The notes under the pieces: generated by a model
Database searches by the model: none
The model's input: only the letters and a program-made list of their open reading frames with translations
What the model was told of the DNA's origin: nothing
Translations under genes and position numbers: made by a program
Shown: positions 21,171-32,600 of the stretch, in pieces
Layout of the letters: every line of letters begins with the position of its first letter
How positions within the stretch are numbered: the stretch's first letter is position 1
NCBI GenBank assembly: GCA_029204225.1
Contig: CM055093.1
Span: forward strand, 18,379,041 to 18,443,040
Origin: Diphasiastrum complanatum
Lineage: Eukaryota > Streptophyta > Lycopodiopsida > Lycopodiales > Lycopodiaceae
Direction: 5' to 3'
DNA length: 64,000 bases

Positions 21171-23014
21171 GTAAGGTCGACGAAAGTTAATTTTATCAGA
21201 TTTTTTAGAAAATAGCCAGATTAGTGATTTTTTTTACCAAAAATAACAGTGAAGAACCTTCGTCGAGTCAACCCTCACCCAGTCAATCTTCGCCCAAACT
21301 ATTTCTAGGTTCTGATCTACCAGATCTAGCCTCTGTCAAAGTTTTACACCATTCTATTATAATTTGATAGTAATTATGAAAAAAAAATTCATTTAAGTGT
21401 CGGATCGCTTGATCAAGATCTATTTTTTCAAAAATCAAAAATCTAATTATTTTGAAGTAATAGAGATTTTACAGATTTGATCTGATCTAATTTGAGATAG
21501 GATTTTTGTTTGAAAAATCTAGATCCAATCTCATTATTTGAATAGAATGTTTCGCGAATGATCCTCAAACTAAAGATTATATGTTCACGAGGACGTTACA
21601 CATTTGAGGAAGGGGATATGTGATGCCATGAAATTGTTAAATGTTGAATATCAACCTAAATATGGCATGATATACTCGAAAATGAAGATATGAGCTGAAT
21701 AAATATAAATCATGAAGAGGCCTAACTCATTTTTTGAGAATATATCTTCTAAGTACTTGCCTTGCATTTAAGGACAAGACCTCTAAAAGGGAAATGTTGT
21801 CTTGGATAAGCCTTTACTAGGTCATCCATGCGAAACCACTCAACATGAAGTGACATATTAAACTAGAGTAATTTTAACTCTTAGTTAAATATACCTCTTA
21901 TGGTATAATTGAACATACATTCAACTTAATTGTTTACTAGACCTTTTCGTGGGAGCGACGCACCTGTTGTTTTAGAGGTGTGTTTGTTCGTCCCGTATTG
22001 ATCATACGCTTCAGTCTCGACCATCGAGAGAGAAGAGTTTATGTATTTTGTAAGAGACTGAAGAAGTGAATAGAGTGTTGAGAGTTATTCTCCCTTATCT
22101 CTGTTCTCCGCACTGTTTAGTGTGAGGGATTCTGAGTCTACTAGCAGTCACTAATGCATTACATGAATTACTCTCTGGTCAGATGGACTCTCTAGCGCAT
22201 TACAATCGTTTGTTGTGTATCCGTAAATATGCTCTAAAGAACTGTTTTAAAATCATCTTATTCGTCTGTCGCGAATACTTTCTTTTCGGCACTCGAATAA
22301 CGACTACATTTGGTACAGTCTAGCACAATCATTGATAGAACTGTATGTATACATTTGAGATGATAGTCCCTATCTGAAGAATTGAGTCTTTGATCTGTGT
22401 TCTTGTTTGTAACTGATATAAGTTTCTAACGTGCTCTAAAACTATTCGTGTTCTTTAACCATTAACTTGGACTTAAGTTGTTGAATTCTGTCTAGAAACG
22501 AACAATTTGCGAACGTGATTAATTAATTGTTTGCACAACCACAAATACATCAAACATTTCTCGACTCTCTGTTGACACCTTAATCAGTCGGAGTGTAGTA
22601 CTGTTGTACTACTCTGATAACATCTCAACTGTAGAACGCATTTCATTCGATTTGATAGAGGCCAGACTGCTGTTCTAAAATTATTAACACTACACACCCC
22701 AAATACAAGTACTACTGGTTATATTCTAATGTCTCTTGACAACCAGAACAATGCTCAAAACCACTTCACTTGAAATAACTCATAAATTGTACCAAATACA
22801 TAACTTTCTAACGCTGTCCTCTGTGGGTTTGACATTATTTACTACAAAATCTATATTAACCTTGTTGGTATAGTACGACAGCACACCGGTCAATGACAAC
22901 ACAAAGACTATATCGCACAAGCCCTGGTAAGATTGTTGTTAATCCATTTATTTTGTTTTTTTATAAAAACAATGAACGGTGTCGCGATAATTTGAATTCG
23001 CTTTGTATTGACAG
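21171..23014. other. Unassigned region upstream of the methyltransferase-like fragment
   Basis: I see no transposon domain. Missing 5' exons of the downstream methyltransferase-like gene could lie here, but none can be pointed to. Composition is ordinary AT-rich. Confidence 0.35.
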
Positions 23015-23987
23015 AGCTGAGATCCGAGATGAGAGGAGAGATGTGTGCTGTTAGAGCCGACATACACAAGATTGCAAGAAAGACAAATAGCAAGCACTCA
23101 AAAAAACTGAAGCATTTTTGCATGAGGAATCCAAACCTAACAATAGATCAAGCCCCTGCAAATGCCGCAACCATGCTTATTTGGGCAGCTTTTTTCACTT
23201 CAATATGTGTGAAGCACTACGAGACAACAAGACTATTCCTACGTGGAACATATTTTCTGCAGATCTTGTCGTAGCTGCATTTGAGATCGCAAGCACCTAT
23301 GTTGCGGATCAGGGGTGGTTTGCTTGCACGTCCCTCCCCAAGCATTTCCCCATCGTCGATTCATTTGTTGGAGCATCTGGGTTTTCACAACATCGTTGTC
23401 TTGACATTCTATGTGAGGAAGGTTACGTCAGACACAACCCACGAGAAGAGGTGAACAGACATTTGGCACAAGGTTGTTTGGTCAACTATTTAGCCATATG
23501 TTGGACTAATACATTTTTTTTTTCAGGTTGTCCTCCTTGTCACAGCCTTGTACCATCGCACGGGGTGTCTCGCCCCTACAATCCATAGGCAAGAAGCCAA
23601 TCAAGTCGATAGAAAGGCCTTCTCAACAAAGGCCAACTGGGTTATGGACCTTAACAGTGCCACCCTCACCACAATTAATAATGTTATTTGCCGCGGTGGC
23701 ACAGAGAGGTCTCCGAGTTTTTGCAGGTTGACTATACCCCCAAAGCCCAAGTTATATTGAAATTATTCTTCAAACTAGAACAATGAATTTTCACATGGAC
23801 CCTATTTATTGTCGAGTGCAGATTCTTGGTGGAACTGCTCACACAGCCCGGAGATGTGGTGCTGGACCTATTTGTAGGGACTGGAAACATGGCACGAGCT
23901 TCAGCAGAGAGTGACAGGCACTGTGTTTGTGTCGACAAAGACAAGGACATTTTCAGCTTACTTCTGACGAATTTAGAAACGAGTTAG
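23015..23987 (+). pseudogene. Methyltransferase-like gene fragment 1 (three exons)
   Basis: Exon 1 starts after TTGACAG near 23015 and runs to about 23480. Exon 2 is 23527-23726 and exon 3 is 23822-23987, ending TAG. Phases match, with clean TTTTTTCAG and GTGCAG acceptors; the first donor (GTCAAC) is weak. Exon 1 encodes a helical start (MCAVRADIHKIARK) and, after a frame change near 23185, a block with VVAAFEIASTYVADQGWF and SGFSQHRCLDIL. Exons 2-3 give APTIHRQEAN, KANWVMDLNSAT and the C-terminal LLTQPGDVVLDLFVGTGNMA, then RHCVCVDKDKD. D-x-F-x-G-x-G is SAM-binding motif I of DNA N4/N6-type methyltransferases, and the order fits beta-class enzymes. A catalytic D/N/S-PPY is not visible; it would fall at the frame change. 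Probably a decayed or truncated gene. Substrate unknown. Confidence 0.6.
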
Positions 23988-26340
23988 ATTATTTCTCGTG
24001 ATGTGACAATTTGTAGAACTATGCATAGTTACATGCAACTGACATTGTGTTTTGTATGGCTTTGATAGTGCACAATAGCAAGATCAACCAGATTAGCATC
24101 TACAAATTCAGTAATTTTTCTTGGTAGCAACTAAAAGGCAGACCCCAAGAGTTCAAAGTAGTTCAACTATCAACCATGAATAGATTTTGTTTCAATGAAT
24201 GGCAAAAGCATAGTAAGCTTGAACATCTTAATTTTGTTGCCAAAGCGTTGGGAATCGAGCGATTATTTTTTATTGCATGTGGATGAAGTCATCTTGATAG
24301 TAAGTAGTCTTAATATTTATGAAACAAGCATGAGACACATCAAGGGAGTCATTACATGAGGAAAACAATAACATTAGAAGTGATCTAATAACAAACTACA
24401 ACTTCGAAGTAGAAGCCTTGCTAAGCACGCATCTATTGAATTAGTGGGTATTTACACAATATGCTAGCAAGCCATCGACTCATTTCCAAATTGTGAATAT
24501 TCAACGCGACTAGCAAACGACAATGTAATAATGGCGAAACGAGGAATACAAGTATACATTGAATTTTATTTTTTCTAACTGTAACAGAATGTCAAGGTTT
24601 TGGCATCAACCCGCTCACCTCTTGGTAAGCTAAGACTAATCCCCTTCTACAAACCCCACCATTTGACTTCAAAGCTGTCTTATCCAAGTTTGCAATCATA
24701 AAGATTTTTTAACTCCAAAAAAGAGCCAAAAATTTTCCATCAATCCAGTTTGTATAGAAAGTAATTTGAGATTGTTGTTTATAGTATTTCTGCATTGCAG
24801 TAAGGCGACATCTCCTCTCATATCTACAGAAGGATAACTTCGTCCTGCAGCGCTGTTATTTGTATACATCACCAGCCATACTATCAAAACAAATATAGGG
24901 ATAACTCTTTTTTCCTACTGCAGCAAATAGAAATTCAGACATCAAAAGACCCTCTTGACCACGAGATTTAAATTTCAAGATTCAACTGGGCCAGATATCA
25001 TGCAAAAGTTGCAAAATTTCAGTGTTGTTAAAACTTTTTACCTTGTGCAATCTTGTAGACTGATGTTATGCTCATTGGAAGTATGATGCCAATCACAGTC
25101 CTGAAGACGCAAGATCCATAATTTGGTGCGAGGCTTTTTCAATCTGGTTCAAATCAGACTTGTAGAAAGTACAAGCTGTAGAAAAGATATGCACCATAAA
25201 ACTTAAAAAATCACCCATAGTGGTAACTGCGAGAATGCTTATTACATCTATCCAAACATTTTTTTGCTTGAACCAAAGAATGACCTCAACTCAGATAGAT
25301 AGTTTCAGTATCTAGAATATGTGATTTGAAACAAATCAAATGGGGAAATGGAGTTTGCTTCATTTAGAAACACCCATAAAAGGATAATGGAGAGGGAAGC
25401 CACTAGGCCCAATAAGTACAAATTTGGCTCGTCTTCTTCAGTATGATAGGTCCAAAGGGGGACAAATTGAAAGGATACACAAGAAGTAGCTTAAAGGACA
25501 TAATATATACATCCGCAACTTACTTTGCTGGTTGTTTGATCTCCTCTTTAGACCTTTTTTGTCACAATCAAAGGCTGCATAGAACCAGCAATTGTCCTCA
25601 TTCCGGTAACAACGTCAGATTTAAAAGTATGGTTGTTCTTACAATCTGACCATCAGTTTAAAGGCGAGATAGTGAATATGACCACCAATACCAACAAAAT
25701 CGATTCCTGTTGGAAGTAAATCTTGTTTGTCAATGTTTGGCTAGATCTACTCACGATGTGGTGTAGTATAGAGAGGATCGTCCGCTTCCTAAGTTTCTAC
25801 CAAGCTTCAGACGGAATGCGAAAATAGAAAAAACAATGATGAACACTAAGGCTTATCCAACTAGTGCTCAAAATAGAAATGAAACTAATCTAAGATGACA
25901 AATTGCAAAACCTTACTAAGGCTTACCCAAGTAGCAAGGTGCTTAAACTAAATCCTAGATTAACACCCAAAGGGTTTGAAAAGATAGATTGTGGCTAAAC
26001 TAAGCATCAATCAATTAAAAACATGCCACAATAAAAGAACCAATGAAAGGAGGCAAGAGGAGGCCCGAGCACCTTCCCTCAAGCTATGCACCAAAATAAT
26101 CTCAAAGAGAGAGCATTTTAGCATAATCTCATAGTGTTATTTACAAGGCAAATACCTTTTCTTTTATGGCAAGGAGGGTCTTCCATAAGTATCCACTAAC
26201 TTATGAGACTAATCTATTTCTAGCCTTTATAGAGCTTCTGACTTAGAATTTAGAACTTCAAAGTTTCTTAACTTAGGAAAACTTAAGATAAAATATTTCT
26301 AATCTTAAGTTTCCTAAGTCTAAGTTCTAAATCTAAATCC
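23988..26340. other. Unassigned region; possible membrane-protein exon on the minus strand
   Basis: No retroelement domain is visible. At about 25039-25098 (minus) a stop-free hydrophobic phrase, TVIGIILPMSITSVYKIAQ, follows a CTTCAG acceptor and ends at GTAAAA. A second hydrophobic frame (RVIPIFVLIVWLVMYTNN) lies at about 24860-24915, but the splice phase does not join them neatly. The rest is featureless. A pair of similar ACTAAGGCTTA words around 25840 and 25920 suggests minor internal repetition. Confidence 0.3.
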
Positions 26341-26343
26341 AGT

Positions 26344-26535
26344 TCTACATGCTCGAACTAAGCACGCCAAAATATATTATCACTTTGTTCGAGAGAAAAT
26401 TCTTGATGGAGCCATTGATCTAGTTTTCTATAAATCTGAAGATCAAGTGGCAGATATTAAGTCATTAGGTAGATGTAAATTTGAAAAAATTGGTACTCTA
26501 TTAGGAATAAAAGAGTGTAATTTTATCATTGAGGG
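26344..26535 (+). pseudogene. Copia RNase H C-terminus (Copia-C family)
   Basis: The frame gives AKIYYHFVREKILDG, a DQVADI block, FEKIGTLLGIKEC and a stop just before a purine-rich GAGGGAGAC and the LTR. In copia RNase H this tail follows the R-x-K-H motif; here R-T-K-H is preserved. Only the last 60 or so residues survive, so it is a dead 3' end. It adjoins the Copia-C LTR with normal spacing. Confidence 0.8.
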
Positions 26536-26539
26536 AGAC

Positions 26540-26780
26540 TGTTAGAAATCAATGCTAAATTTCATTGTTACTGTTACGAGGTACTTTATTGTTGCCAGCT
26601 TTTACCAACTGTAAGTAACTTTAGGCTAGTCTATTAGTCAACTCCTAGTTTTCTCTCTCTATCTATCAGGGTTTATTGTACTTTACATTTTGTGTGATTT
26701 GGTGATTGTGTGTGTTCTTCCTCCTCCTTGTGGTGATTGCTTATGGTGAATGATTGATAAGGCTCATCTGATCATTGACA
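26540..26780 (+). repeat. 3' LTR of a Copia-C element
   Basis: 241 bp, starting TGTTAGAAATC and ending GATCATTGACA. A homologous 241-bp LTR lies on the minus strand at 60667-60907, next to a primer site, which fixes the family and both ends. The purine-rich tract immediately 5' confirms this is the 3' LTR. Confidence 0.85.
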
Positions 26781-27144
26781 TTTAGGATCATCTATAGGAT
26801 TAGAATATATGGCTGCCTCTCAAGCGACAAGAAAAACAGTGTGGTTGCGAAACTTACTATTGGACATTTGTCTGAAGCAGAATGCTTCGACAATTGTCTA
26901 TTGTGATAATCAAAGTGCTATTGCTTTACCGGCCAACCCAAGGTTTTATTCCAGGAGTAAGCACCTTGAAATCAAGTATCACTATGTCAGAAGTAAAATT
27001 TTTGACAAAGAGGTAAGCTTGGAGTATTGTCGAATGCGAAACATGACAGTAAATATTTTCACAAAGGCACTGAGCTTGGATGCACACAAAAGATTTTGTG
27101 CAAAACTAAGTTTGAAGGTCAAGGAATTCATGGATTCAAATTAA
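26781..27144 (+). pseudogene. Copia-D RNase H C-terminal fragment
   Basis: An open frame of about 110 residues starts directly after the Copia-C LTR: YMAASQATRKTVWLRNLLLD, IVYCDNQSAIALPANP, FYSRSKHLEIKYHYVR, NIFTKALSLDAHKRF. This is the C-terminal half of a copia RNase H, with the DNQSA and RSKH motifs intact. The abrupt start shows that the Copia-C 3' end interrupts or was fused to Copia-D. A purine tract (TTAAGGAGGAG) and an LTR follow at the expected distance. Confidence 0.85.
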
Positions 27145-27151
27145 GGAGGAG

Positions 27152-27859
27152 TGTTGGATTTATCGAAATAATCAATCTTTAATCTACATCCATTCGTCTA
27201 TCCAGTTCTGCAGTTTTACTCATGTTTTTACATAGTTTACAAAAATACATCGGAACAGCTAACAGTCAGGTTTGACAAAGAGTATCGAAAATGTTCGAGC
27301 TATCAAATGTTAACAGAACTCGTTTCCACTTGTTTTGAAGCTAACGACTTGCCCTAACTATTTTTGCAAGTAGTTTCCGAGAAGCCCAACTAGATATATG
27401 ACAACGCAATATGGCTAGGCTCCAATTGTGATCCTTGACCAAACAGTTGTCTTCAACAATCATTTGGATTAACCTGAATGACATTCATAACAAGTATAAA
27501 TAGTTTATCACTCTCTTTTGCATATTGATCTTGGAGATTAATATAGTGCATTGCTAGAAATGCTTACTACTTATTAGCAAAAGTGTCAGAAGAAGTCAAT
27601 CGAATACTCAGAGATAGTTTCGAATACACGCCGTTGTATCTGCTATTGTTTTGTGCTCACGATTCTTCTTATTTGTACATGCTACTTACTGAATTGATCA
27701 TACAATTTTATCACGTTCAGTATTATGTCATAATGATTGAATGCTTCTTTGCTCTATTCGTAATTTGATTATGTTCTCTTATAGATTTGTCTGAACTACT
27801 GAATACTTTGATACAACAATGTTTATTCTGTTATGTCTGTCTACAAAATGAATCTAACA
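27152..27859 (+). repeat. 3' LTR of Copia-D
   Basis: About 708 bp from TGTTGGATT to AATCTAACA, which form imperfect inverted ends, directly after the polypurine tract. The right end is inferred from the terminal match. No second copy is in the window to confirm it. Confidence 0.65.
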
Positions 27860-28137
27860 GATTTTGATGATTTGAAAGTTAGAATCATTTAAAAGTTGAA
27901 TGTGACAGTAGTCGCGATAGTTTTGTTCAAATTTGATCGATGTAGTCATACATTAGGAGAAAGATTATTCCGCGGAGCCGATAGTGCATCCATAGAATGC
28001 AACCATTTCTCTATCAAACATCCTTTCCTTTTTCCAACAATTACTAGATAGGCCATCAGGGCGCCACCACTAGAGCCGCATTCAACCATGATTTTCCTGA
28101 TGCAACAACCCTTTCAGAGTCTATTGCACTTACTCAG

Positions 28138-29668
28138 GTAATGAAATTCCATGTTTTCAACTTAGGAAATTACAAAATAAATAATTATTTTGCTTATTGG
28201 CTTTATAAATGTGTTTGCTTTGTGCATGTGCTAACCTTGTGTCCTCAATGTGTAGGAGGATTAGCATGTGTGCCCATTAGATGATGTGGACCATGTGCTA
28301 GAATTGTTACCCCTAATGTTGTCTTCTAGTATTAATTAGGATTGTTGGGCCATGCCTCCATGCTAATTCTAGGAGCCTTTACTTATTTTTATTAAAGTCA
28401 AGTTAGAATTTAGTTAGACTCAAGGTCAAAATTCTAGTGCTTAATTTGGAGCACAAGGTTTGCTATAAATAGATGTTGTGTGCTTTTTACCTTCTATAGA
28501 GACATCAACTACGCAATTGCTTTTAGCTCTTGCGTTTTGGTATAGACTATTGTCTATAAGTATTTAGTGCACCCTAGTCCATTTCAAGGGGACATAGTTG
28601 GAATACATCTCATTATTATGCTTCATCATTGTTGTTTGTGTTCTCTCTCATGTGTATGACTATTGTCTTACAACAATAGGGATCTTGCCCTCGGTATGTC
28701 GATCTAGATGCAAAGACGTAGCTAGGGCTACCGGTAGATCCAACATTAGGCCAAGCCTAGTTGACTTGTATGTGCAACTAGATCAGGAGCCAACAACATG
28801 TGCCGTAGGGATAGACCTAGAGGATTAGTTGTTGGATCCCTCACAAAACGTCAGAGAGAGTCCCCTCTTAGGCTCAGACAATGTCTCACCCTAGGGCTTT
28901 CTTCATAGTCCTATTTGATTAGACATGCATTGTTTCTTTATGTATCATGCGTACACCAAAGGCAGAACAACTATTCTATGGATGTCTTGTTTACATTTAT
29001 GGCTCATCCCTAAGCCGTGTTCTCATAATATGGTGGTTATGCTTATATCAATAATGTTTCATGGTTTTTTGATAATTAAATGGTTTGGTTGATATTTTAA
29101 ATGACTTTATGGGTTTGTCAATTTGTGGTTGATTAATCTTATGGTGGCTCATTATTCGTGTTTTATTTGTTTTAAAGGCTTCCCCAAAGAGTGCATAATT
29201 TAACCTCCCAAAACCGTGCATAAAAACTTAAAACCCCCAAATTTATAATCCTCAAACCCAAACCCCAAAAAAATCAAATTTAAGGTTTTTATCCTTAGTC
29301 AATTCAGTATGTATTTAAAAAAAAAAAATTGAGATACTGCGAAGCCTTCTTGAGCCATCCCCAATTGAAGAAGAATCTTGTCAGAGCTCATTTGTGGCAA
29401 AGAATGGCTGAGACCAGAACCAGGTAATTTGACAGATCAAATTTCCTTGGGATCGTTGTCTTTGGTAATGACCAAATCAAGGCCAAGACTAGTGCAACTA
29501 TAAAGCTCCATAAAGCCCGCTTATCATTTCAAATATCTACTCCAAAAGTAACAGGAAAGCACGACCTCATCAGAGCGAACACAACACGCTCAAATTCAGC
29601 ATCGCCAATTGGTGAACTATTTTCCAAAGAATGCCTACAACCAGATATAACTATGCTAAATTTCATTG
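28138..29668. other. Sequence between an exon of the methyltransferase-like gene and the 3' end of the membrane-protein gene
   Basis: No secure gene. A promoter-like GCTATAAATAGATG near 28461, with LTR-like sequence on either side (about 28260-28850), may be a solo LTR, but no TG/CA ends with a target duplication could be fixed. Around 29200-29270 there is an A/C-rich run with repeated CCCAAA/ACCCC words. Confidence 0.35.
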
Positions 29669-32600
29669 TTACATTGATAACAAATCTCTTCTTTCATACA
29701 AATGAAAGGTTGGCAACTGTTCTCTCTCTTCTATAATGTCGATGGTGTGCATGGAGTAAACACACAAGCCATGTGGAAAAAAGAAAAACATAGTCAGAAA
29801 CACAAGTACACCCAAGTCTGCCTCTTCTCCAACTGCTGGATGTGGCTGTTCTGGAAAGTAGATCTGACTAGCACACCACAAGGAATACAAGGCAGCTATA
29901 ACACCCAAACTGATAAAGGTATGCCAAACTCGAGTCACAAAAGGTTTCCTAGTTCCCGACCTGCCACAGATAGAATGATGTTACAGAATAATGAGCTATA
30001 GCTGATTCTACATAGAGTATTCATGTGACAGAGATGCTCTCCAAAACCACAAATACAAGCCAAAATTATGAAGACAAAAGCATAAATCGAAATAAATTTC
30101 AGATATAAATAAAACCTGTTAAGATATATAAACAATCCTATCAAGCTGATGCAGAGAAGACCAACAACGACAACTGAAGGCTGGCTAATGGGCGCACGTC
30201 CTTTCCACCATCCCGTGCTCAAAATCCAGATCATCATTGGGGTTTTCCCATTCTCCTGCACCAAAAAACAGAAGACATTGTTAGAGATAAGACAGCTGCC
30301 AGTACAAGTCTAATGAAAGGAAACGTCTTCATTTTGACAGCCCTAAATGCAACAACATATCATAGACTTGAAAAATTTTATACCTCAAATAAGTTGTCCA
30401 AAAAGAAATGTGAAAGGCAACCTGCAGTGATCAAGCACAAGCACTGCCAAATCTGCACACACAAGCAGATGCTTTAGAGTGGTGTTCAATTCCAATACCT
30501 GATAGTTCTTTCACTACAACTATCCTGAAATTCTTGACACTCACAGCTATATACGTGTAGACAATGGTACTTTTGGCCACGAGAACCAAAAGTGTAACAT
30601 ATCCAACAAGGATTTCTGGCTGAAGCAAGGTGTAGCTATAGATGGAATTATAAGTCACATGATTCGATTAAATATGCATGAGTCCAAAGCAAAACTTCAG
30701 CATCTTTTACACACCTAAAAGCTGCGGCATAAACCGTAACTTCTCACAAAGATTCATTTTGTCCCAAAACTTGTAAATGCTGTATCATGATTATTTCCTA
30801 GTCTAGAATCTGAAAGTGGTTAAAGCCCTCCCTTTCATGGCTATAAGTTGGCATGAGGTGGTATGCTAAGTGTGATGATTGTAAATTTGCACCAAAATAC
30901 TTCATACTTGCATGGCTTCCTCGGTATGAGAAATAAGTCTGGTCTACTGTATAAGAAACAAAGGCTATTCCAGTGTGCATGTGTAGCTAATAAAGCTATT
31001 CAATGCAGATATTGTATTACCTAAGAAATTTTTTGACCAGCTCAAATGAATTAAACAGCTCCAGATTGTGCATGTTTCGAGTTAGGAAACATGTGAAACA
31101 CAATTCTGATAGGAGTTGCATTGAATATCAATTCTGAAGCCCTAGGTTGAAGTATAATCAAATCAACATTAGGATCCATGAGGACTGTGAAATTCACCAG
31201 ACAAGTTAGAGTCTTGCATCGATATTTAAAAACTCAAATTGGACGTGACAAGATTTGAGATTCGAAGCATTACAAACATTAAAGGCATGCTAATATCTAA
31301 ACTGAATAGAAAGAACTGTATCAGATGTAAACAGAAATGAACGAACAATTCAAGCAATGCCTATCATGGAAATACCAACACCAGAAAGGCGAAAGGCTAA
31401 TTCCTAAATTGCCCTTTGCCTACAAAATATCATACATTTTGTGCAAATGCCAACATACCGAGTTTCTATCACTTCTCTAGAGTTGCAGGCCACACTTGGT
31501 CATGATGAAGGCTAGCTCTAAAAACCAAAGCCAATTGAATGAATTAGAAACGTAACGTCTACCCCCATGGCTCACATTCATGTAACATCATATCCACTGT
31601 CTTTTTAGGTATTGTCTGTTGTGAATCCTGCATTGAGTTTAGAGTGGGAAGCCGCTCTTCGGAACAAACTTTTCGATGGAAAAAGGAATATTATCACTTT
31701 AGAAAGTTTGTGTGCAATCTCTAGTGGAGCCACGGCTATTGAGTCCAAGTTGAGATGGGGGAATATTGGTTTGGGAGGAGGCAATGAGAAAGGCTGTGCA
31801 GCCTAAAAAGCAAGGTGACAAATATGTCATGAAGTGGTTGGGAAAAGAGGTCTATATGGACCTGTTAATCGTGAATTGATCAATTTCATGCAACTCATAA
31901 TCCAGGTCGGGGCGTCTGGCTTACAAGTTCTAAATAATTTGCTTCTCTCACTTGCAATTCATTTGGTTTCTGGTTTTAAAGTGGAGTAAATAAAACTTAA
32001 CTATGACATTTTTTTGCTGAGTATTTTAATTGTGCTATGACACTTTTTTTATGACACTAGGTATAAACCAGCTAACTAGTAACAAAGTTAGGGCTTGTGT
32101 CAAGTATGCCTGCTACATGTGCTACTTGGACAATTGGAGATAAAAATTTGCCATCCATGTACCTAGATTACATGTTGAAGTTTAATGGCCAAGCTATTGT
32201 AAATTCATGAGAGATAAAAACTTGCCCATGGTGGTTAGACTTGAGAGAGGGGTGTTCTAGAAGACGAAAAAGATATGTTTGTGAAACATCTAAGGAGTGA
32301 GCTCAACGTTGAAAAACCCCAAATGCCTTCTGATTTAAATGTCGAATGTGCTCATCAAACTTCAGCTGCTGAAAAATTTAAAGGAAAGACTATAGTGGAG
32401 GATGATATAACACAAGGTATCATACTAGCTTGTAGTTGTAACCATGGCTTTTCCACTTCATATTTACTTTCCCTATGTTTAATGAAATAATACATAATTA
32501 TGTACTGTTGTGGTGGAATACAATATAGTCTGAAAACTGTTTTCTTTTATACATATTGTATTAGATATTGTGTTTGACGACGAGCCTGCTTTTGAAGACA

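Noticed and set aside
25740-26340. Possible LTR with repeated ACTAAGGCTTA words
   Set aside because: No TG/CA termini, primer site or second copy could be fixed.
28260-28850. Candidate solo LTR with a TATAAATAG box
   Set aside because: No target duplication or matching copy in the window; kept only as a comment.
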